A DNA stretch of 64,000 bases from Bacteroidales bacterium (GTDB taxonomy: Bacteria > Bacteroidota > Bacteroidia > Bacteroidales > Muribaculaceae): NCBI GenBank assembly GCA_020860515.1, contig JAJBUG010000039.1, positions 62,001 to 126,000 of the forward strand. The letters run 5' to 3'. Under the pieces are notes generated by a model. That model saw only the letters and a list, made by a program, of their open reading frames with translations, did not search any database and was not told the DNA's origin. The position numbers and the translations under genes are program-made. Below are positions 7,499 to 16,556 of the stretch, in pieces (position 1 is the first letter of the stretch; every line of letters begins with the position of its first letter).

Positions 7499-8566
7499 TT
7501 AAAAGCTGTCGTAGTCCTTGAGCTGATAAGTGCCGCGCAGCACTCCAAGAGCATTGAGCGCTAATGCCTCCATCTCGTTCTCGCCAGGATATATATGCAC
7601 GGGTGCCAAATATTCTACTCGAGCCTTGATGCGGCTGGTGATGTAGTCGCTGTAGGCCATGCCGCCTGTGAGCAGGATGGCATCAACCTTGCCGAAGAGC
7701 ACAGCCCCCTCGGCAGCTATAAACTTGGCGATATGATAAGTCATTGCGTCCACTACCAGTTTGGCGTGTTCGTCGCCATCCTCGATGCGGCGCACGATTT
7801 CGCGCATGTCGGTAGTGCCAAGGTGGGCTTGGATTCCTGCCTGGCCGGCGATGCGCTTGAGCAACTGCTCCTTGGTGTATTTGCCGCTGTAGCAGAGGTC
7901 AACCAGACTGCATGCCGGCAAGCTGCCGGCGCGTTCGGGCGAGAAGGGTCCCTCGCCATCCAGGGCATTGTTGGTGTCGATGGCCCTGCCATGCTCGTGG
8001 GCAGCCACCGAGATGCCACCGCCAAGATGGCAAATGATAAGATTGAGGTCTTCGTATTTTTTCCCGATAGAGCGAGCATAGCGGCGGGCGATAGCGCGTT
8101 GGTTGAGGGCGTGCCAGATGGCTATGCGCGGCATAATGGGGCTGCCGCTGATTCGTGCCTCGGGGCAAAGCTCGTCCACCACGCCTGGGTCGGCTGTCAA
8201 TGCTATGGCTTCTGGAATTTCTGAGGCTATGTCGTAGGCCAGGATGCATCCAAGGTCGCAAGCATGCTGGTGGTCAGCTACATGGGCATCGTGTACCATC
8301 TGCTCGGTTACCCGGTACACTCCTCCCTCTACGGGTTTGAATAGGCTGCCACGCCCGATCACAGCATCAAATTCCAGTGGATACCCTTCTTGCCGAAGCA
8401 CATCCTTGATCAGTTGCTTGCGCATGGGATATTGGTCCGACACCAAGTGGTAGGCTTTCAGATCATCGGCCGAGTGCACGATTGATTTCACTAACTGAGG
8501 CTTTTCGCCCTCATATACAGCGATTTTCGTGCTGGTGCTTCCGGGATTTATAGCGAGAATACGCAT
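7499..8566 (-). CDS. buk: Butyrate kinase
   Basis: A 355-residue acetokinase-family enzyme that transfers phosphate between butyryl phosphate and ADP to make ATP and butyrate; related enzymes use branched short-chain acids. The N-terminus MRILAINPGSTSTKIAVY is the phosphate-1 motif of the ASKHA fold. The middle contains ICHLGGGISVAAHEHGRAID with the conserved GGG turn, and near residue 300 is ILLTGGMAYS. Length matches Buk (about 355) rather than acetate kinase (about 400). It lies 48 bases downstream of phosphate butyryltransferase on the same strand, the classic ptb-buk pair. Together they convert butyryl-CoA to butyrate in the cytoplasm with ATP gain. True substrate preference cannot be read from sequence. 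Confidence 0.9.
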   Translation of the reverse strand: MRILAINPGSTSTKIAVYEGEKPQLVKSIVHSADDLKAYHLVSDQYPMRKQLIKDVLRQEGYPLEFDAVIGRGSLFKPVEGGVYRVTEQMVHDAHVADHQHACDLGCILAYDIASEIPEAIALTADPGVVDELCPEARISGSPIMPRIAIWHALNQRAIARRYARSIGKKYEDLNLIICHLGGGISVAAHEHGRAIDTNNALDGEGPFSPERAGSLPACSLVDLCYSGKYTKEQLLKRIAGQAGIQAHLGTTDMREIVRRIEDGDEHAKLVVDAMTYHIAKFIAAEGAVLFGKVDAILLTGGMAYSDYITSRIKARVEYLAPVHIYPGENEMEALALNALGVLRGTYQLKDYDSF

Positions 8567-8614
8567 TAGGGTTAAGATTTGAGTCTTAAGGGTTAAGGGT
8601 GTAAGTCTTAAAGA

Positions 8615-9523
8615 TTATGCTAAGGCGCAAGCCAGGGCTATGCTATGGAATTTGCTGACGGGGCTGTCGCCTCGGCTGGGCACTACCAGAGGCACCTTCG
8701 GACCCACTACCACTCCGCCTGTGGTGGCGTTGGCCCATAGGGTGAGAGTCTTGTAAAATACGTTAGCAGCCTCAATGTCGGGGAACACGATTGCGTCGGC
8801 CTCGCCGTTGACAAGGCTATTGATATGCTTTTTCTTCATGGCAGCTGTGCTGCAAGCCACCTTGATATCGTAGGGCCCATCCACGATACATTCGCCGAAC
8901 TCACCATTCTTTGCAAATTCGATTAGTTCTACGTAGTTCTGTGTGTGTGGGAAGTGCTTGGCATCTACCTTCTCGGAGCAATGCACCATTGCCACCTTTG
9001 GAGCCTTCAACCCGAGGCGATGGGCCAGGTCCACCATGTAGGCCACTTGTGCGCGGCGCTGGTCGGGAGTGGGGTAGGGAATGACTGCAGCATCCGAGAA
9101 GAGCAGCAGCTTGGGATGGCTGGGTATCTCCACTGCCGTGATATGGGTCATCACAGTGCCTTTTGTCAGGATGCCATGCTCTTTGTTGAGCACGGCACGC
9201 AGCAAATTGTCGGTGTTGATCATCCCTTTCATGATTACATCTATGCGTCCTTCACGAGCCAGGGTCACAGCTTTGGCGGCGGCATCGTCGCCGTCGGTGG
9301 CATCAATTATTTCGATGCGGTCGGCATAGGGTAGCAGGGATTCGTCGGCCAGTATTTGCTGGCGACAGCCAATGAAAGTAGGCACGACCAAGTCATTGGC
9401 AATGGCTTGGGCCACTGCAGAGCGGGTAATTTCATCTTCTGCCCAGACGATGGCCATGCGGCGCGGACGATTCTGGGCCTTTAGAGTGCGGATGATATGT
9501 TGGAAATCGTCGATAGCAACCAT
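8615..9523 (-). CDS. ptb: Phosphate butyryltransferase
   Basis: A 302-residue member of the phosphate acetyl/butyryl transferase family, which converts acyl-CoA plus phosphate to acyl phosphate plus CoA. Recognisable segments are DVIMKGMINTDNLLRAVLN, VIPYPTPDQRRAQ, VMTHITAVEIP and the C-terminal TTGGVVVGPKVPLVVPSRGD. Length fits Ptb (about 300) rather than Pta. It is first in an operon with buk and has a consensus-like promoter at 9608-9638. The pair may serve butyrate, isobutyrate or isovalerate formation from amino acids; nothing else of a butyrate pathway lies in this window. Confidence 0.9.
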   Translation of the reverse strand: MVAIDDFQHIIRTLKAQNRPRRMAIVWAEDEITRSAVAQAIANDLVVPTFIGCRQQILADESLLPYADRIEIIDATDGDDAAAKAVTLAREGRIDVIMKGMINTDNLLRAVLNKEHGILTKGTVMTHITAVEIPSHPKLLLFSDAAVIPYPTPDQRRAQVAYMVDLAHRLGLKAPKVAMVHCSEKVDAKHFPHTQNYVELIEFAKNGEFGECIVDGPYDIKVACSTAAMKKKHINSLVNGEADAIVFPDIEAANVFYKTLTLWANATTGGVVVGPKVPLVVPSRGDSPVSKFHSIALACALA

Positions 9524-9607
9524 AAAGCGGTGTGATTAAGTGTTGTAAGTTCTGTTGGTATTAAATTGAAAGTTTGGGGTGGCTCTCTTGCCATAAATTT
9601 CATGGCA

Positions 9608-9638
9608 CAAAGTTACACTTTTTTCTCACTTTTCCCAA
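9608..9638 (-). promoter_or_regulatory. Promoter of ptb-buk
   Basis: Minus-strand TAACTTTG at 9608-9615, with TTG at 9636-9638 after 20 bases, three of four bases of the -33 element. Transcription should start near 9600, giving a leader of about 75 nt. Confidence 0.6.
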
Positions 9639-9683
9639 TAATGTGCATATTTTTTCACAAAAAACGCGCAATCTGCCAAAACC

Positions 9684-9727
9684 TCGCCAACTACGTTAAT
9701 GAAACTTCGCCAACTACATTAACGAAA
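9684..9727. repeat. Two direct 21-base repeats
   Basis: TCGCCAACTAC followed by RTTAAYGAAA occurs at 9684-9704 and 9707-9727 with two differences, a period of 23. It lies upstream of the ptb promoter. Function unknown; it could be a regulator site or a repeat remnant. Confidence 0.6.
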
Positions 9728-9751
9728 TCCCGAGGGTTTGTCAAAATTGAC

Positions 9752-9911
9752 CATTACAACGGAATCCCATCGGGATTCTTTCTAATAGCTTTCAATTTAC
9801 CCATACTCCTAACCAAAATGGTGCCTTCGGCACCGTTTTGGTGGTTGTTGAAACATTCTGGCATCTATTGGAAAGAATCCCGCTGGGATTCCGTGGTGGA
9901 GGTTGTAATGT
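9752..9911. repeat. 160-bp nested palindromic element
   Basis: Outer 9-base arms (9752-9760 and 9903-9911), then 30-base arms differing at only two positions (9759-9788 and 9865-9894). Each 30-base arm is itself a small hairpin (GGAATCCC/GGGATTC). In the centre is a hairpin AACCAAAAtGGTGCC (9811-9825) with GGCACCgTTTTGG (9829-9841). No ORF of substance is present. The design resembles a palindromic REP/MITE-type intergenic element. It fills most of the 430-base gap between ptb and the small-gene cassette. Confidence 0.75.
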
Positions 9912-9953
9912 GACATAACCTCATGTTGATATGATTAAATTTTCTTTATTAAG

Positions 9954-10163
9954 TTAGTGCTTTTGGAGCTCAAGCTTGAGCTCTTCGGCAAGATAGATTT
10001 CTGAGCGGCAGTGCAGGTCTGCCACGCCTTCGCTTATTAATTCGTAAAGCTTTGAGTTGTAAAAAAGGCGAGCGGCTTTTAATGGTTCCATGCACATCAG
10101 CTGGGCAAACGCCATGATTACCCTTGCATACATCATTCGCATCAAATGTATATTTGCTTCCAT
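9954..10163 (-). CDS. Small protein of the DUF3791/DUF3990 cassette, third gene
   Basis: 69 residues, with the C-terminal motif ISEGVADLHCRSEIYLAEEL that I associate with a small family encoded beside DUF3990 genes in Bacteroidales; the name of that family is not certain to me. The ATG overlaps the stop of the preceding gene in a TAATG arrangement, implying translational coupling. The N-terminal half is rich in Met and Ala and probably helical. The context is that of a possible toxin-antitoxin-like or mobile cassette, but its action is unknown. Confidence 0.7.
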   Translation of the reverse strand: MEANIHLMRMMYARVIMAFAQLMCMEPLKAARLFYNSKLYELISEGVADLHCRSEIYLAEELKLELQKH

Positions 10164-10354
10164 TATACTTCCGAAGTATTTATGTATTTAAGATATTTGT
10201 CAATAATCTCTTGGTTATTGATACATATATAATCCTTTGCTTGCTGCAGGAGGGTAGTCAAATAAAATCCAGGACCAAAGTCCAATGCATCACGTGAGTG
10301 ATACACATCTGGTGATGTCACTATTTCTGATGAAGTATGGTAAACAGTCAACAT
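10163..10354 (-). CDS. DUF3990-like protein, short version
   Basis: 63 residues. The start YHTSSEIVTSPDVYHSR and DFGPGFYLTT match the N-terminal part of DUF3990, a domain usually about 150 residues or more and related in appearance to ADP-ribosyltransferase-like folds (YHG...DFG.GFY). Here the protein ends soon after the QAKDY segment, so the C-terminal two-thirds are missing. The start overlaps the stop of the DUF3791 gene by 7 bases, and the stop overlaps the next ATG. The cassette order is normal but this member is truncated or reduced; activity is doubtful. Confidence 0.65.
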   Translation of the reverse strand: MLTVYHTSSEIVTSPDVYHSRDALDFGPGFYLTTLLQQAKDYICINNQEIIDKYLKYINTSEV

Positions 10355-10572
10355 AAGTAGCCTCTATTTTTAAGTTGTTCGATAAGATCGTTCGCAAAAT
10401 ATTCTCGTCCAAAGGTATGTAGTACGTCATAACATGGGATTATATATTCTTCGGCCAAATGAGATTTGTCGAGTAAATTAAAAGCCTCAGGCTCACTGAT
10501 GCCTAAGGCATCAGCAAGGCATCCCACTGCATACGTCAAAAATTGCATTTCCTTTAATTCCATACCTTTCAC
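10348..10572 (-). CDS. DUF3791-family small protein
   Basis: 74 residues. The pattern LTYAVGCLADALGISEPEAF, then a helix ending YIIPCYDVLHTFG, matches DUF3791, a family of about 70-residue proteins usually encoded directly before DUF3990. The start at 10572 could instead be the internal Met at residue 4. It leads a three-gene set with overlapping ends (10348/10354 and 10163), so the products are probably made in fixed ratio. A toxin-antitoxin-like role is an inference from the small size and tight coupling. Confidence 0.7.
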   Translation of the reverse strand: MKGMELKEMQFLTYAVGCLADALGISEPEAFNLLDKSHLAEEYIIPCYDVLHTFGREYFANDLIEQLKNRGYLC

Positions 10573-10652
10573 TTTTTACCTCACAAAGTTACAACATATT
10601 TTAATCTTTTCAAAATATTTTCTCATAATGGCTGCTTGACATTATAAAAACT

Positions 10653-10679
10653 AACCGAATGGTAACTTACCATTCGGTT
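10653..10679. repeat. Repeated hairpin, copy 1
   Basis: AACCGAATGGTAA (10653-10665), one base, TTACCATTCGGTT (10667-10679): perfect 13-base arms. On the minus strand it is followed by AGTTTTTAT, so it can serve as terminator for the LRR protein gene ending at 10786. The same hairpin occurs at 16530-16556 and 21715-21741. Confidence 0.75.
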
Positions 10680-10785
10680 TGTTCTTTTGTGAATTAGATG
10701 AAACAGGTGAACTGGTTGTCGTAGGTGTAAACGTAGGTTTTCTCATTAGGCATCTTTACCACGCTTAGCACCACATCAACATATG

Positions 10786-13700
10786 CTATTGGACTCTTAC
10801 TTTTTGGCCGCGGGCGATGTAGATTCCGCTTGGGAGACCATTGAAGGAGGTTGCATTAGAGCGTACGCGGATGCCACTCAGATTGTAGATATCGAATGGC
10901 TCATTGTCATCAGCAAAGATACCCGCCAGTCCATTTTCACCATCAATGTTGGTAAGATCCACATTCATTACTTCACCTGTGCGACCATCAAGCAGAAGCA
11001 CAGCAATCTTAAGATTGCGCCAGTCCTGTACGTTAGTTGGCAATGTGAACTCATACTCAGCGGAATACACCTCGCCAGGAGTAATTGCCATTGGCAAAGA
11101 ACCCTCTACACCATAATAATCATCATATATGGCTCGGGTTACATCGTTGAAGGTAGCCATGGCATAGTAATCTTGTGACATCCACCATGACAAGTCCAAA
11201 GGAGAATAATAGGGTTGATCCCAACCAGAACAAATATTTTGTTGTTCATAAGGACCAACATTATCCTCCAAAAGCACATAGGCAAGGCGGTATTCAGTAG
11301 AGTGACCATAGAAGCCAAATGTGGTTTCTGAGGTTACAATCACATTATTTTGTGTGCCAAAGTGGGCTTGAGCAGATACTTGGCCGACGCCTGTTTCCAC
11401 AAGATTGTCGAATTTTGTATTCCAATCGATAAGGGTCACACGATTTACTCGGGTAGAATTAATCGAACTCATTTGGTCAAAGTATTCATCAAATTGATTG
11501 CCAGGCCACATGGGATCTTGGTTCACGACATCATTCTTATGAATTGTCATATACACGAATTGATCAGGATAATTCTCAGTCATATAATCAATGGTGGCTA
11601 TTCCTAAAGGGGATTGGAAGTTCCATGTCGCCAAGGTCATCTCTACTAAGCCTTTCCTTGGGAAAGTTTCCTCAGCGGGGAGGGTGTAAAGATGCTCTAT
11701 GTCGCTATTGGGAGAATAAGCATCAGCCTTGCTGTTGACCTCGGTTATGCAAATATTAATGTCCTGGTAACGTTCGGCTTCCTCCTTTGCCAAATCAACA
11801 TAGAATTCATACGAATGTCCTGGATACATATAGGTGGTATATTCGGTTAACCCTAAATCTGCACCATTAAGGTTTGCATTAACCTTAAAGTCAGTGACAA
11901 TGCTGCTCGAACGGTTGGCGACAGTAAATCTCCCTCTTGGATTTTCACAATTAGAATCGTCACCTCCGATAGTCTCAAAGTTAAGAATGATCAAATCAGT
12001 GGGAAGGTCGGCACCTTTAATTATGGCTCGCATAGGCATAACATGGGTGCTATTTCCTGATTCTTTATACCAACTTCTCCATTGTCCTACAGATGAGTCA
12101 TAGGGAACATCTCCCATGGTTCTCCACCAAGATGCTTCCTCATACAAGTTTTCATTAGCCCAATCTACTCCAAGTGCGTCATGGCGTCCTATTCCTACAT
12201 ACAAATCCTCTTCCCCAGTAATAGTGATAGGATTGCTGAAATACTTGGTGTTCCATGCATCAGTTGCCACTTCTATTGGGTCTTTGGTAAGATAATCCGC
12301 ATCGGCAGAAGTAGCAAAAATATACTCCGCCTCATAGTAAGAATCGTCTCCTTTTACATAGAACTCTACACCTAAAATCTCACTCCCGATATAAGGGGCC
12401 AATGATTCATTGGTGAGTTTAAGTGCCGCTTCTACATTGCAACCCTCGTATAAAGAGACAGCTCCATATCTCGTCTTATAATCTGATCCGCAGTAATCCC
12501 AATAAGAGATTCCAAGAGGATTAGTGTACTCTTCTTTTATCCACTGACTCCATCCTGCCTCGTTGTATTGATTGCTTGATCCGACTGGTATATGCAGAGT
12601 TATCTCTGAGTTGCAGTTAAAGGTTAAACCCGTCAAGGCTGGGGGCATGGCAGAAGCAAAAGATATATCCTTAAGATTAGGGCAGGAAAACTCTTCCCAA
12701 ATCGCCTCTCCCACAGTATTTCTGAGAGTGAACTCTCTTTGGTTTTGGAATTCAATTCTCTGGAGGTTGCCCATGCGGTTGGGCATTCTTACGATTTCCG
12801 CTGTTGCAGGATAAATGAGATGGGTAATCCAGGGACTGCCACTTATCATATAATCCAGATTACGGCATTGCTCTTCATTGCGGAATTCAAGATGCTCAAG
12901 GCCTGTGCATTCAAATATTGGCGCGCCACATGGCAATGACAGAGATGTCAACTCACGGCAGTAAGCAAATGGCCCCTTGTCGTCATCGCTATCTTCCTCG
13001 GAATGATACATCACAGTATAAGAGGTGCCTTCGTACTCTACAGTGGTGGGTACATACAAATCTCCAGTGTAGTATTCGGTCTCATTGTAGGGTAACAGCC
13101 ATGCTTCTGGCACATCATCGTTGGTCACAATGCGATAGGTAATGCCTTCGATTGTATGTACGCCCAAATCCACAAGATTGGAATTGTCTGCTACTTCGAA
13201 ACTATTTACATAGAATGTCAAGCCAGGATAAGCCTCATTAGTCATGCTCAAATGGTATGTGCCTGGCTTTGTGATTATGTAATGTCCTTCTTCGTCACGC
13301 GAGGGTTCATAAATGTGTCCCCCTGCGTTTAAGAACATAAATTCTGTGGGAATGTCAGTACCCTTGGCGTAAGCTTCTTTGGAAAGATCGATAATGCCAG
13401 TTGAGGGGAACTCTTCATCTGTAGCTTTATAGGATATCACCGTCTCATTCCCATTGGCAACCAAAGCGTAGAGTTCAGGGGTCATCAAGGAGAAGCCTGC
13501 GGGATTGTCATACATTGTCACATTGGTAAGGTAAGGTGAGTCAGGGAGAATAATTTCCTGAAGCATATTATTGCCACAATCGACATAATTCAACATTTCA
13601 CATGGCGACAAATCAAGTCGAGTGAATTGATTATCGACGCAACTGAAACTTTGCAACCATGGCAGTTGTGTAAAATCAAGTTCCGCAAAGTTGTTGCCAT

Positions 13701-16326
13701 CAATTGAAAGATCCATCAATTGGTCATACCCAACCAATTCAAGAGCTTCGATGCCTAAATAATTCAAGTCAAGGAAATAAATATTGCTTGGATTTTTTAC
13801 GTTGAGGTCACTTAAGGTTACTCGCCCCGTTTTGTCGTAATTTTCATTAAGCAGCAACCAGCCTATTTCGCCATCAATGCCAATGGGATTGTGGCCTTCC
13901 TTGAGATGGAAAGTATACGCCACGTTGTCGCTCCATTTTGATGAACTGGTATAATTTGTCAAACGCTCATTTTCATCATAAATAGAGTATGAGTATTCCC
14001 GATACCAGAAGCTAATGGTATAATTCACATCTTCCGATGCTACAAAGTCAAAGTAAACATCGCAATCTTTTGGATCCTTGCTGCGACTGTAATAAATAGG
14101 ATTGGCCGAGACATTCTCATTTATCGTAAACGTGGCATGTGATCCATCAAGAATTGTGCCATTGTTGAGATTCCACTCCCCAACAGTATATGTATTTCCA
14201 TCTACCTCAAATGATGCATCGCTCCAAAGTTCTACAGTGCTCCCCTCGGCGTAGAGACCGCTTCCATATAGGGCTGGTGTTTGAGATACTCCAGAATTGA
14301 TTGCTACGGAGTATCCACCCTCGGTGATGCTCTTTGCATCGCACCAACCTTCGGCCATTCCATATCCTCCCTGTGATCCAATGGGCACTATTAGTTCCAC
14401 ATTGTGCATAGTTTCCCATTTAACTGAGCTGGCATCAGGCACACTTGTAGCAGCACTGAAAATTGAAGTCAGAGCAGTGCTCTCCTCCAATGCATCGAGG
14501 CTCTTCAGGCTTGCAGGCAATTTCAGAGTAGTAAGTGATGGGCAGTTGTATAGGCCTTGAATAGAGGTGAGGGCATAGCAGCCCATAAAGTCAAGTTCTG
14601 GTATCGACTCGTCGGTCAAGAAGCCATCAAATGTCTTTAATGTTACAGGGAAGATTACACTTTTCAATCCATTGCCACATGCTGGGTAGCGATCCGGACG
14701 GCTGGAACTGGTAACGAAATAAGATCTGTCGTCGTTGCCACCGAAGCCGTACAGTTGGGTCAGCGAAGTGCAATTGCTTAAATCTACGTTATGCAGGTTA
14801 GGGCAGCGGTGAAATACACTGCCGATTGATGTGATATCTTTCAATTGCGACATATCCGCCTCCGTCAAAAGAGGCATATAATTAAAACCTACAAGTTCGG
14901 TAAGGGATTCTGGAAAAGTAATGGATGTAAGATCAAGATTCGCTAATCCAGTTATGGACTCAATCTTTGATGGCAGTGCTAAATTCGAGATAGGAGCATA
15001 AGTAAGCGTTTCGATTTTCTTAAGATTGTTTGGAAGCAACAATTCCTCAAGATTGCCAGCGTAGTTTAGTCCTGTCAGTTCGTTTAGAAGCGAGCAGGCA
15101 GAAAGGTCAATCTTCTTGAAGCTTGAATCCCACTCAAGGTCACAATATTGCAAGGTAGTGGCTTTAAGAGAGGTAAATCTTGTGTTATAGCAGTTGAACC
15201 ACCATACTCCCGATGGCACCTCAAAATCGCCTTGCAAATAGTCATCATTCTCTATTTTAAGGCTGTAGTATCCAGAGGGAGCCTTTAGCTCGGTAAGGGC
15301 TCCTCTGGGAATAGTGATGGATTCGACCGAAGTCGAGGCGCCTGACATGTCGAGAATATGAAGATTGGGTAATTTCAAGAGGGCGTCGATGTCCTCAGTT
15401 GAGAGTTCTCCAGTCACAACGATGCTTCGTGCAGAATAGCGCGTGGCTCCTTGGTTGCCTATTTCTGTAAGAATAGAACCATCACCTTTTGCCTCCACGG
15501 AGATAGGGGTGATTTTGTCAATGCAATCAATCTCAGTAAATAAAGCAGCGTAATCGTCAGGGTTCGGTGCCAGGATGTATGCAGCATCGATTTCCACATC
15601 AGTCATTTCAGGCATTTCCTGTGAAGTGAACTCCACATAGGCCAGTTTGGTGCCATTGAATGCTGTTGGCCGTATGAGTTTTACAGTCGATGGCAAAGTC
15701 AAACCTCCTGTGAAACCAGGGACAACTTTTACCAATTCGGTGCGATCATAAGAATATACAGCTGTACCATCGCTCCATAGAGTGGTAGAGGTTTCTGGCA
15801 CTTCGATGCAAGTGAGTTGCCAGTTATCTTCAATTGATTCAGCTTGGAATCCCTTAAGGTCAGCGGGCACAATAAGTTTTCGCAGTGTGTAGCTGCCATA
15901 AGCATAACGATGTCCAAATCCGTCGTCATGGCGATTAGTGAAAGCAAAGGTTGGGATATAATCGGCATCGTAAGTGTAGGTTACATCGCTCCATTGCCAT
16001 GAAGAACCATTTGCATCGTAGCAACCATCGTTGCCTTGATAGGCTGCAATTTTTGCCTCAGAAAGGTCCAGCACTCGGGTAGTAGCTAATGTGATTTCTT
16101 GTAGAGTGAGGAAGTCGCGAGCATCAATAGTACCAGTGATTTTTAGATTTCGGGCAGAAAGAGCCTCGGATGACACTTCCAGTGAGCCAGGCTGGTCACA
16201 GTTAATCACCACTGTGTCATTTGCAGCTAAGGCACTTTGGGACCCACAAAGGCAAAAGCCTAAGGCAAGAGTAGTAAGAAGTTTGCGCATAGGAAAGATA
16301 TGATGGAATGTATTTAATTTATTCAT
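10786..16326 (-). CDS. Giant secreted leucine-rich-repeat surface protein with T9SS-like C-terminus
   Basis: 1846 residues. A promoter at 16365-16396 places the start at 16326 or at the in-frame Met 12 codons later (16290), which gives a cleaner signal peptide (MRKLLTTLALGFCLCG). Most of the first 650 and again residues about 850-1200 are BspA-like leucine-rich repeats with motifs such as LTSIQGLYNCPSLTTLKLP and LKSVIFPVTLKTFDG. These folds mediate binding to host or other bacterial surfaces. The C-terminal third has beta-sandwich-like segments. The last 70 residues look like a type IX secretion sorting domain (IYNLSGIRVR, then GLPSGIYIARG). The ligand is unknown. A repeated hairpin lies 107 bases past the stop. 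Confidence 0.82.
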   Translation of the reverse strand: MNKLNTFHHIFPMRKLLTTLALGFCLCGSQSALAANDTVVINCDQPGSLEVSSEALSARNLKITGTIDARDFLTLQEITLATTRVLDLSEAKIAAYQGNDGCYDANGSSWQWSDVTYTYDADYIPTFAFTNRHDDGFGHRYAYGSYTLRKLIVPADLKGFQAESIEDNWQLTCIEVPETSTTLWSDGTAVYSYDRTELVKVVPGFTGGLTLPSTVKLIRPTAFNGTKLAYVEFTSQEMPEMTDVEIDAAYILAPNPDDYAALFTEIDCIDKITPISVEAKGDGSILTEIGNQGATRYSARSIVVTGELSTEDIDALLKLPNLHILDMSGASTSVESITIPRGALTELKAPSGYYSLKIENDDYLQGDFEVPSGVWWFNCYNTRFTSLKATTLQYCDLEWDSSFKKIDLSACSLLNELTGLNYAGNLEELLLPNNLKKIETLTYAPISNLALPSKIESITGLANLDLTSITFPESLTELVGFNYMPLLTEADMSQLKDITSIGSVFHRCPNLHNVDLSNCTSLTQLYGFGGNDDRSYFVTSSSRPDRYPACGNGLKSVIFPVTLKTFDGFLTDESIPELDFMGCYALTSIQGLYNCPSLTTLKLPASLKSLDALEESTALTSIFSAATSVPDASSVKWETMHNVELIVPIGSQGGYGMAEGWCDAKSITEGGYSVAINSGVSQTPALYGSGLYAEGSTVELWSDASFEVDGNTYTVGEWNLNNGTILDGSHATFTINENVSANPIYYSRSKDPKDCDVYFDFVASEDVNYTISFWYREYSYSIYDENERLTNYTSSSKWSDNVAYTFHLKEGHNPIGIDGEIGWLLLNENYDKTGRVTLSDLNVKNPSNIYFLDLNYLGIEALELVGYDQLMDLSIDGNNFAELDFTQLPWLQSFSCVDNQFTRLDLSPCEMLNYVDCGNNMLQEIILPDSPYLTNVTMYDNPAGFSLMTPELYALVANGNETVISYKATDEEFPSTGIIDLSKEAYAKGTDIPTEFMFLNAGGHIYEPSRDEEGHYIITKPGTYHLSMTNEAYPGLTFYVNSFEVADNSNLVDLGVHTIEGITYRIVTNDDVPEAWLLPYNETEYYTGDLYVPTTVEYEGTSYTVMYHSEEDSDDDKGPFAYCRELTSLSLPCGAPIFECTGLEHLEFRNEEQCRNLDYMISGSPWITHLIYPATAEIVRMPNRMGNLQRIEFQNQREFTLRNTVGEAIWEEFSCPNLKDISFASAMPPALTGLTFNCNSEITLHIPVGSSNQYNEAGWSQWIKEEYTNPLGISYWDYCGSDYKTRYGAVSLYEGCNVEAALKLTNESLAPYIGSEILGVEFYVKGDDSYYEAEYIFATSADADYLTKDPIEVATDAWNTKYFSNPITITGEEDLYVGIGRHDALGVDWANENLYEEASWWRTMGDVPYDSSVGQWRSWYKESGNSTHVMPMRAIIKGADLPTDLIILNFETIGGDDSNCENPRGRFTVANRSSSIVTDFKVNANLNGADLGLTEYTTYMYPGHSYEFYVDLAKEEAERYQDINICITEVNSKADAYSPNSDIEHLYTLPAEETFPRKGLVEMTLATWNFQSPLGIATIDYMTENYPDQFVYMTIHKNDVVNQDPMWPGNQFDEYFDQMSSINSTRVNRVTLIDWNTKFDNLVETGVGQVSAQAHFGTQNNVIVTSETTFGFYGHSTEYRLAYVLLEDNVGPYEQQNICSGWDQPYYSPLDLSWWMSQDYYAMATFNDVTRAIYDDYYGVEGSLPMAITPGEVYSAEYEFTLPTNVQDWRNLKIAVLLLDGRTGEVMNVDLTNIDGENGLAGIFADDNEPFDIYNLSGIRVRSNATSFNGLPSGIYIARGQKVRVQ

Positions 16327-16364
16327 GTTTTTTCTTATGATTGAGTTTATTATGGTATTTAGGG

Positions 16365-16396
16365 CAAATTTAACACATTAAATCAATTTATACAAA
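16365..16396 (-). promoter_or_regulatory. Promoter of the LRR surface protein
   Basis: Minus-strand TTTG (16393-16396), 20 bases, TAAATTTG (16365-16372), an exact consensus match. Expected transcript start is near 16358, about 32 bases before the ATG at 16326. Confidence 0.7.
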
Positions 16397-16529
16397 TATT
16401 TTGTCACAATTCTCTAAAAATTAACATTTCTGGTCTTCAGAAGGACTAAATCTGAACCTCATAAATTTATTGTTGAGAAAATGAAGATGATGGTAAAAGA
16501 AAGGTTCTGCTAATATTAACAATAAAACC

Positions 16530-16556
16530 AACCAAACGGTAACTTACCATTCGGTT
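16530..16556. repeat. Repeated hairpin, copy 2
   Basis: AACCAAACGGTAA, one base, TTACCATTCGGTT: 13-base arms with two mismatches. It shares an extra 21-base left flank (TGCTAATATTAACAATAAAA and following C) with copy 3 at 21715. It overlaps the end of the DUF2442 pseudogene. Confidence 0.7.

Noticed and set aside
7595..8224. Long ORF antisense to butyrate kinase
   Set aside because: Lies entirely inside a well-supported enzyme gene on the other strand and has no motif or promoter; it is a high-GC shadow.
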